Of a stretch of DNA of 64,000 nucleotides, positions 57,201 to 64,000 are shown piece by piece. How positions within the stretch are numbered: the first letter of the stretch is position 1; each line of letters begins with the position of its first letter. The notes beneath the pieces are model-generated. The model was not told where the DNA came from. It worked only from the letters and a program-made list of their open reading frames with translations, and ran no database searches. The stretch spans positions 9,434,199-9,498,198 of the forward strand of contig NW_026623078.1 in NCBI RefSeq assembly GCF_023065955.2, written 5' to 3'. The translations under genes were made by a program, and so were the position numbers. This DNA comes from Ursus arctos (lineage: Eukaryota > Chordata > Mammalia > Carnivora > Ursidae).

Positions 57201-58290
57201 TGGAATTAAGTTGAAAATCAATCCAATAAAATAAATTTTCTGAGAGTATATTTGTATTCACCATGGAGAGAAGAGAGAGAGCTGAGGCATGGAGACAGTA
57301 AGGTATCAGTCACACTCAGGTATATGTCACAGGTAAGTGGGTGGCAGTAAGATATGCTGGATCCTTGTTCTATCATTTGTATATAATAAATTTAAGGGCA
57401 TACAAATGAATACTGAATTAAGGCAGTGTCACAACGAAAGGTCCTCTTTAAGACATGTCGTCTAGCTAGTAATACATAAAATTGTAATGGGGAGATACAA
57501 AAGCTTTAATGATAATACTGTACTCCTCTTAAGTTTATGTTACAGCATTGTTATTATTTTTTATGCCTCTATTGACAATAGTGATACTAGCAAAAAATAA
57601 GGAAGCAGCCCTGCCAGGGATCAGCTGAAAGCCGCTCTGGCTCTTGCAACTATCCCACGGTGTTCTGTTGTCAAACTCAAGTGATTTCATATATCACATT
57701 GGACAAGAGCATCCTGTGACTGTCATAGTGTGAGGGGGGAAAAAAGAATGCTTTATGGACAAATCTGAGCTCAGATAAAAATGAAAAATATGTAAGCCAG
57801 AAAACACCCTGAACACCCCTCTTCCAGCTAATATAAGCACCTGCTACTACTTTACCAAGTACAGCTTTAATTTTGCTCAATGCCTCCTGCCTCCTGGATT
57901 ACAATTACATAGATACTTTATTATAGAAATGCCCCTATTCACAGCCTCCAATCTAGAGCAAAATCATGAATCCTTGAATCTTCCCTCCAATCGTCTAACT
58001 TCAAGTCCAAATCCTACCACAAGACCTTCCAAACACCCTCTTATTGAGGTGGTCCATAATCCCTCATTCATTGGACTCTCCTTCGTTGCAAAAATTACCA
58101 ATGAACCTGTTCAGCTCAGGTGTGAACACCTGTGAGCACCAAAGATCCTCAAGATCTTTGGCTGATGAGTATTGGCAATAGTGATGCACTTTTAAAGAGA
58201 TTAGGGGTTGTTCCTATCATCTGTTACTTTTATAAACACTACAAGCAGCTGTCATTCATCAAGAACCTACCAAACTGTAATGAATTTGGA
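54216..58290. other. About 4 kb of unassigned sequence
   Basis: No young element recognised. A faint MIR/L2-type phrase lies near 55878-55925. Frames at 54863-55129, 56482-56697, 56728-57022 and 57929-58135 are each under 90 codons and unrecognised. Confidence 0.4.
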
Positions 58291-58294
58291 TGAG

Positions 58295-58600
58295 CACTTA
58301 AGAACGGTCACTAATATCACATATTGTTTTAAGTGTTTTGTACATTATAACATATTTATCCTACACATTCCTATGAAGTATTTTACATTTTAAAGATAAG
58401 GAAAATATATTAACTAATTTCACCCAACTTAGCAACTTTATGAGGATGCTATTAATTTATCTTTTAGATAAAGCAATGGGGCACAAAGAATTCAAGAAAC
58501 TTACATAGCGCCACTTAGCTAACGCATGACTGAGTTAAGATTCAAATTCAAGAGTTGGGCCACAGACCCCATATATCTAACTATTGTCCTTTACTTCAAT
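58295..58600 (-). repeat. MIR SINE, diverged
   Basis: 'tgttttaagtgttttgtaca', 'cctatgaagtattttacatt', 'aagataaggaaaata' and, further right, 'gccacttagctaacgcatga' and 'gattcaaattcaagagttgg' form the reverse-strand MIR core and tRNA-related part, either one long copy with an insertion or two overlapping copies. Confidence 0.65.
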
Positions 58601-58727
58601 TCTGTATATTCATTTCATTGAGGGACTGGAGAGGCTAAGTAGTAGGGTCAATGGCATGACTGAACTCTCACTCTGTGGGACTTCAAAACACATACATTTA
58701 CTCAGTATTTAAATGTCCTTCTCTTTT

Positions 58728-58946
58728 ATTATTAACTATAGAGAACAAACTGAGTGTTGCTGGAGGGGAGGTGGGCAGGGGATGGGTTAAATGAGTGATG
58801 GATATTAAGGAGGGCCGTTGTTGTGATAAGCACTGGTGTTATGTGTAAGTGATGAATTACTGAATTTTTTTATTCCTGAAACCAACATTACACTATGTGT
58901 TAACTAATTAGAATTTAAACAAAACCTTGAAACAACAACAACAACA
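58728..58946 (+). mobile_element. Carnivore L1 3' terminal segment, + orientation
   Basis: 'tatagagaacaaactgagtg', 'gctggaggggaggtgggcag', 'ttgttgtgataagcactggt', 'ccaacattacactatgtgtt' and 'actaattagaatttaaacaa' are the last ~200 bases of a carnivore L1, ending in a (CAA)n tail. It abuts the body of an L1 in the opposite orientation (next feature). Confidence 0.88.
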
Positions 58947-59965
58947 AGTCCTCTTTTTCTTTTCCTCCAACTTCATTTGTTTTGTTTCTAAAATTCCACA
59001 TATGAATGAAATCATATGGTATTTGTCTCTCTTTGGCTGACTTATTTCACTTAGCATCATACTCTCTAGCTCCATCAACATTGTTGCAAATGGCAAGATT
59101 TCATTCTTTTTTATGGGTAATATTCCATTGTATATACCACCTCTTCTATATCCATTTATCAGTTGATGAACACTTGGACTTTTTCCATAATTTAGCTATT
59201 GTCAATAATGCTGCTATAAACATTGAGGTACATGTATCCCTTCAAATCAGTACTTTGTATCCTTTGGATAAATACCTAGTAATGCAATTGCTGGATCGTA
59301 GGGTAGTTCTAGTTTTAACTTTTTGAGGAACCTCCATACTGTTTTCCAGAGTGTCTGTACCAGATTGCATTCCCACCAACACTCTAAGAGGTTCCACTTT
59401 CTCCACATCCTAGCCAAAGTTTATGTTTCTTGTATTGCTAATTTTAGCCAATCTGATAAGAGTGAGGTGGTATCCCATTGTAGTTTTGATTTATATCTCC
59501 CCGATGATGAGTGATGTTGAGCATCTTTTCATGTGCTGTTGGTCTTCTGGATGCCTTCTTTGGAAAAATGTCTGTTCATGTCTTCTGCCCATTTCTTAAC
59601 TGGATTATTTTTTTGGGGGGGGGGTTGAGTTTTCTAAGTTCTTTATATATTTTGGATACTAAACTTTAATCAGGTATGTCATTTGGAAATATCTTCTCCC
59701 ATTCTGTAGGCTGCCTTTTAGTTTTGTTGATTGTTTCCTCCACTGTGCAGAAGCTTTTTATTTTGATGATGTCTCAATAATTTATTTTTGCTTTTCTTTC
59801 CACCTCAGGAGACATATCAAGTAAGAAGTTGCTACAGCCAAAATCAAAGAGGTTGCTGCCTGTATTATCCTCTAGGACTTTAATGGTTTCCCATCTCATG
59901 ATAAATGTCCTTCCTTATTTTTATTTGGCTTTGCCTCAATGACCTCATTACTTCCAACTGTTGTA
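58947..59965 (-). mobile_element. Carnivore L1 3' UTR / ORF2 end, minus orientation
   Basis: Read on the + strand it is the reverse of a carnivore L1: 'ccaacttcatttgttttgtt', 'aattccacatatgaatgaaa', 'caatgttgttgcaaatgg'-like, 'gttttccagagtgtctgtac', 'gagtgatgttgagcatcttt', 'agaagctttttattttgatg', 'taagaagttgctacagccaa'. It lacks its own 3' terminus and poly-T, which are supplied in the opposite orientation by 58728-58946. 5'-truncated near 59965. Confidence 0.9.
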
Positions 59966-61035
59966 ATTTTTGAATTATGCAACTAAAGCTTGAAGGAGCA
60001 GGAAAAAGGAAGGTTGGTGTCAGAGATCACATTACGACCTGACACCAGCACAGAGTTCATCATGAATTCTAGTTTACAACAGCATTCAACTGTTATCCAA
60101 ATGCTGAAAATAGGTGAACTTGTTAATTCATTGGACAATATCTGGGCCATAATTTAGCAACTTATAATTAATAAAGTTATTTGGTGATAACTTTGGTATT
60201 TTGTGGTTAGAGAGGTTGACAAACAAATATGTGAAATAACATCCCAAATATATGTAAATCACAAACAGATGACTGAACACTGCAAATAGACCACATAGCT
60301 TTTAGACAGAGTCTATTTGAAAAGTAGTACCAAGAAACATGGACCACATATGTCATACATGTTTTCTTTTTCCTCCAGAAAATATACAGCTTCCTAATTA
60401 TTCTTGATGCACTCCAACTGTCAGTAACACAGGCAAGACTGGAACAAAAATCAAATTTATAGAAAACCTTAAGGAGTATAAGATATTTAAGGAGGAAACC
60501 ATTAAATGTTGTGTTTTACAGATAGGCTCTGGACAGATTTGTTGCTGCTACCATTTTAAGAAGATAGTGATTTTCCCAAATGTGTTGTAGGTTGTTTAAT
60601 GTGTAGATTTCAACATGTTCCCAGCAGAAGAAGCTAGAGATTGTCCTTAGATGTAGAGTGAGCTGGGATCTCTGGGTGGCATGTTAGAATAAGGCATTTC
60701 TCTTGCTTTCATGGACATCTTGTCAAGACCTCTCCACTCAGGTCAGCAAGGTAATATTAGAGCTAGAGACTGGTATTTTTGCTAAGTTCATTTGACTCAT
60801 TAGTGTGTACTCTTTTCTCTATTTGTATATTTTCTTCTTATAAGACTATAGCATTTTTATGGGTTATGATTATTGGCTAATATTTATGATCTATTTTGTA
60901 GTAAGGATATAATCATGAAAGAGACATGTCTTTCTCTATTTTTCAATACTTATAATAAGTCTGTTTCCCCCAGGGATACTTCTAAAACTTACAAACCTTT
61001 TTTTAATCAACAAATAAATTTTAAAAAGATGTTCT
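59966..61035. other. Unique sequence, no gene seen
   Basis: No element or gene recognised. Confidence 0.45.
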
Positions 61036-61039
61036 GAGA

Positions 61040-61569
61040 TGTAATATTGAATGTTCTCATTCTTTTGTGTGGCTGATTGTGTTTTCTGAAATTGCAGCAG
61101 CAACCTCCCCAGATCTTATGCTTTTCCACCACATGACCTTGCCTCTTTGCCTTGCCCTTGAATTGGGGCAGACTTGTTTCTGCTCCAACCAACAAAGTAT
61201 GGTAGAAGTGATATGGTGATTTCTGAGGCTGTCAGAAAGGCCATGCAGTTCTACTTGGTTTTCTTAAAGTGTTTGTTCTAGAAGTCAACCACCTTGAGAG
61301 ATGTCTGATTGCCATGCTTGAGTCTCCATGGACTACATGGAGGTGCTGGTTAGCAGTCACAGCTAGTTCCAAGTAAGTTATTAACTGTGTGACTCAGTCA
61401 TCTTATGTGTCCAGACCTACCTTCCTGCCATCTGAGTTCCACTGCAAGGTATCAGTGTACACCAAGGGGAGCAAAGGGGTAGCTAGCTGAACCTGGACCA
61501 TAACAGCCATGAGCATAACAAAGTGACTGCTGTTTAACATCACTATGTGTGAAGTAACTTGTTACACCA
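61040..61569 (+). repeat. MLT1-like LTR (ERVL-MaLR)
   Basis: 'aacaaagtatggtagaagtg', 'tttctgaggctgtcagaaag', 'aggccatgcagttctacttg' and the 3' end 'gtgaagtaacttgttacacc' match the layout of mammalian MLT1 LTRs. No second LTR or internal region was found, so it is probably a solo LTR. The left edge is approximate. Confidence 0.65.
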
Positions 61570-61619
61570 TAGGAACTGGAATCATTTCTTGTCAAATTAG
61601 CAATGGGTTTTTTAAATGA

Positions 61620-61960
61620 TATTTAACAATTATTGAAATATATACTGGTTTACCCTTGATGGAAAATAACTTTGTAATGTATCTAGACTTTTTGACTCTG
61701 TGAAAACTACCCTTAGGATATGACTGGGTACATAGATAAAACATCAAAGTACAAAATACTAATGGCAGCATTATTTATAGTAATTTTCAGTTGCATATAA
61801 ATTATCCAACAATAAATAAAATTTTAAATAATTTCATTCAATGAAATCATAAGCTCATTAATTTACACCATATAAGAGTTTTTAATAATGTGGATGCAAA
61901 TGAGAGTTTATCCATGAAAGAGAAGCAATTCTAAGTATTTAATCAGAGTTAAGAGGAGAA
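61620..61960 (+). repeat. Possible old L1 ORF2/3' fragment
   Basis: 'aatggcagcattatttatag', 'taattttcagttgcatataa' resembles the L1 'agcattattcacaatagcca' region on +. The rest is too decayed to assign. Confidence 0.35.
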
Positions 61961-61969
61961 TTTATACTG

Positions 61970-62470
61970 ACAATTAATTTCACATGTAATGTAGGAAATG
62001 AGAAGCCAAATAGAGGATGATGGAGCACTGTAGAGATCAGTGACAGAAAGCTGCAGGACACAGGGAGAGGACCTGTTGCAAACACCAAGGGTGGAATCAC
62101 CTAAGCAGAAACCAGAAGCACAGAAGCAGGCTTGCCAGGAGGATCTGGAAGTATGAAGAGTACTCTCACAGTGCGGGTTTTGCCACCTATGAAAGAGAGA
62201 GAGGAAGAGAAGATATGCCCTGGATTCTCCCTTCTGTTGTCCTCCAGTTAAACCCAACCAGAGTTTGCTGATCTAGGAGCCATGCGAATACAGCACACAA
62301 AGTAAGCCCCTTGAAATACAAAGCAGGAGCTGAAGAGGAGAGAGTGGGTCTAAGGAAAATAGGCCTAAGACTCACACAATATGGGGAATGTGAAAATATT
62401 ACTGCAATGGCAGCCAGAAAGTATACATCTGGACATGTGTTAACACATACCTGTATGATGACGTAAGTCC
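61970..62470. other. Unique sequence, no gene seen
   Basis: A 102-codon minus frame (61949-62257) has no recognisable motif. Confidence 0.4.
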
Positions 62471-62479
62471 ATGATTTTA

Positions 62480-62645
62480 AATGAAGGGGGATGGGTTAGG
62501 GTGAGGTTTTTAAGGAGGGCATGATTGTGATGAGCACTGAGTGTTGGATATTATTGATGAATCACTAAATTCTGCTCCTGAAACCAGTATTACACTATAT
62601 GTTAACTAACTAGAATTTAAATAAAAACTTGGAAAAAAATGAAGG
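62480..62645 (+). mobile_element. Carnivore L1 3' end, severely 5'-truncated
   Basis: 'ttgtgatgagcactgagtgt', 'cctgaaaccagtattacact', 'gttaactaactagaatttaa' and an A-tail are the last ~150 bases of a carnivore L1. Confidence 0.88.
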
Positions 62646-62671
62646 GAAGCTCAAGGAATGTGGGAAAAACA

Positions 62672-62673
62672 TA

Positions 62674-62712
<39 letters not shown>
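62672..62712. repeat. (AAAT)n microsatellite
   Basis: About ten tandem AAAT units. Confidence 0.95.
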
Positions 62713-62713
<1 letters not shown>

Positions 62714-62754
62714 ATTATTTTAAAGTGATTTAACTCTAAAAAAATGTTAACACG

Positions 62755-62870
62755 CAAATAATGAATCATGGAACATTACATTAAAAACTAAGGATATACT
62801 GTATGGTGACTAACATAATAAAAAATTATTATTAAAAGAAAAAAAGAAAGCAAAAAAATATAAATAAATA
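62755..62870 (+). mobile_element. Second short L1 3' end
   Basis: 'aactaaggatatactgtatg', 'gtgactaacataataaaaaa' match another form of carnivore L1 3' terminus, followed by an A-rich tail with AAATAAAT units. Confidence 0.7.
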
Positions 62871-62874
62871 AAAA

Positions 62875-64000
62875 AGAAAATGTTAACAATTGTTAAATTG
62901 CTGATGAAATCTTAAATCAGAGTTGTCAATATTGATGAATTTCAATTGATAACACAAGATTTCAAAAGAAACTTCACTGGACCAATAAATTTTTAATCAA
63001 TTCTTTCTTCATAGACAAAACTACCAAATTTTCCCCTTTTTTGTTTGTTTTATAGCAATTACCTTAACCAGTATCCTTTCTCTTCCACTTAATTTTTAAG
63101 AAAAAATATATACACATATCAATTGCCTTACTATTTGTTTATATCAAAATATAGTGATCCTAGTTTCTGACATTTTAAGTTTTCTTTTCTCCTCCTTTAA
63201 CTTACATGAAAAAGGTGATGAAACCACACGGCAACCCAAAAATATCAGGGCCAAGACAGTGGGGTCAAACATCCAGAAAAATCTCCCTAGGCCCAGGCCC
63301 TCTTTTTAGGAAGAGATAAAATATCTGTGTATGTGGGAAGCCCATGCTCCCACATGCCATGTTTATAAAATAATATGGTTTTAAATAAACATTCTTAATC
63401 TTACTCCTCTAGGACTTCTGAAATCATGAGGTTGTTTGTGCAACCAGCATGTGGTCCTCAAATACTACATGTCACAATCCAGGAAACACCACTTCCCCCA
63501 GTTGTTGGCTTCTGCTTTAAGCATCTAGTAACTAAAAATTTAAAGTCCACACTGGGAAATAAAAGAATATGTGTTTAGAAGTCACCTTAAGATCTTGGAA
63601 GAATAAGATAACAGTGACATAGAAGCATAGACATAAAATATTTGTTTGGACAATATAGCACGCTGTCACAGATCACACCCCTTACTGGGGACTCCTAGCA
63701 TGGACTGCACCTTCCATGACAGATCTCTGGAGCCAGTACATCTATGCATCAACTCCTATGATGTGGAGTGTTAACAGCTGACAACACACCCTCCTCATGT
63801 TCTGCAGCCTGCAATGACCATCACAGGGCTATAGAAACCAGCCTCAGCCTCAAGGAAAAGCAAGTCAGCAGTAAAACTTGAACTCCAGAATCTTTCCATG
63901 GATCAGGCCAGAGGCAGGTCTCACTGAAGATCAGGATTTTACTCATCTCCTATTTTCTTCTTTCCTTCACACATTTTTCCTTAAAAGTACTCAATGAATC
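62875..64000. other. Unique sequence, no gene seen
   Basis: No element or coding signal recognised to the window edge. Confidence 0.45.

Overview
The window looks like a stretch of placental-mammal nuclear genome from a dog-like (caniform) carnivore. It carries 21 tRNA-Lys-derived carnivore SINEs (SINEC/CAN-SINE) with the characteristic head gcctgggtggctcag and a CT-rich, AATAAA-bearing tail. Several belong to a young subtype (gcacagcggttaag ... ttatgggatcgagccccaca) that I associate with bears/giant panda and close arctoids; that species guess is inference. No host exon, rRNA, tRNA gene, CRISPR array or bacterial-type operon was recognised. The window reads as a gene desert or a large intron, and almost every open frame falls in transposon fossils, microsatellites or background.

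Layout. 0-2.6 kb: AT-rich unique sequence with two decayed MIR elements. 2.6-12.6 kb: a near full-length but broken L1 of an old mammalian (L1M) type on the + strand (5' region, ORF1, endonuclease, reverse transcriptase, 3' end). It holds five SINEs, a second copy of an ORF2 segment, a GC-rich insert of about 580 bp of unknown origin, and an internally deleted Tigger1 DNA transposon. A second L1 3' end meets it tail-to-tail at 12.6 kb. 13-21.6 kb: mostly unique DNA with SINEs, two of them deleted yet bounded by perfect target-site duplications. 21.6-26.1 kb: an old minus-strand L1 containing a younger L1 fragment, itself with a SINE in its A-tail, then a CT microsatellite that captured copies of its own flank. 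27-33 kb: MIR, an L1 with a 5' inversion, SINEs and an old unassigned repeat. 33-40.3 kb: AT-rich tracts, a MIR cluster and unique DNA.

41.4-48.0 kb: the most information-rich unit, a minus-strand endogenous retrovirus fossil of about 6.5 kb with two LTRs and remnants of gag, reverse transcriptase, RNase H, integrase and an env transmembrane region. It sits inside an older minus-strand L1ME-like 3' end whose two halves flank it. All reading frames are broken and several catalytic or structural residues are substituted. 48-64 kb: microsatellites, L1 3' ends (one locally inverted), an MLT1-like LTR, MIRs and unique DNA.

Nothing here works as a gene set. The value of the window is its layered insertion history: L1M and MIR first, then Tigger1, the ERV and MLT1, then carnivore L1, then SINEC copies with clean duplications. 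All family names come from recognition of remembered repeat consensus sequences, not from a database search; element edges are usually good to 5-30 bases, less for the oldest pieces.
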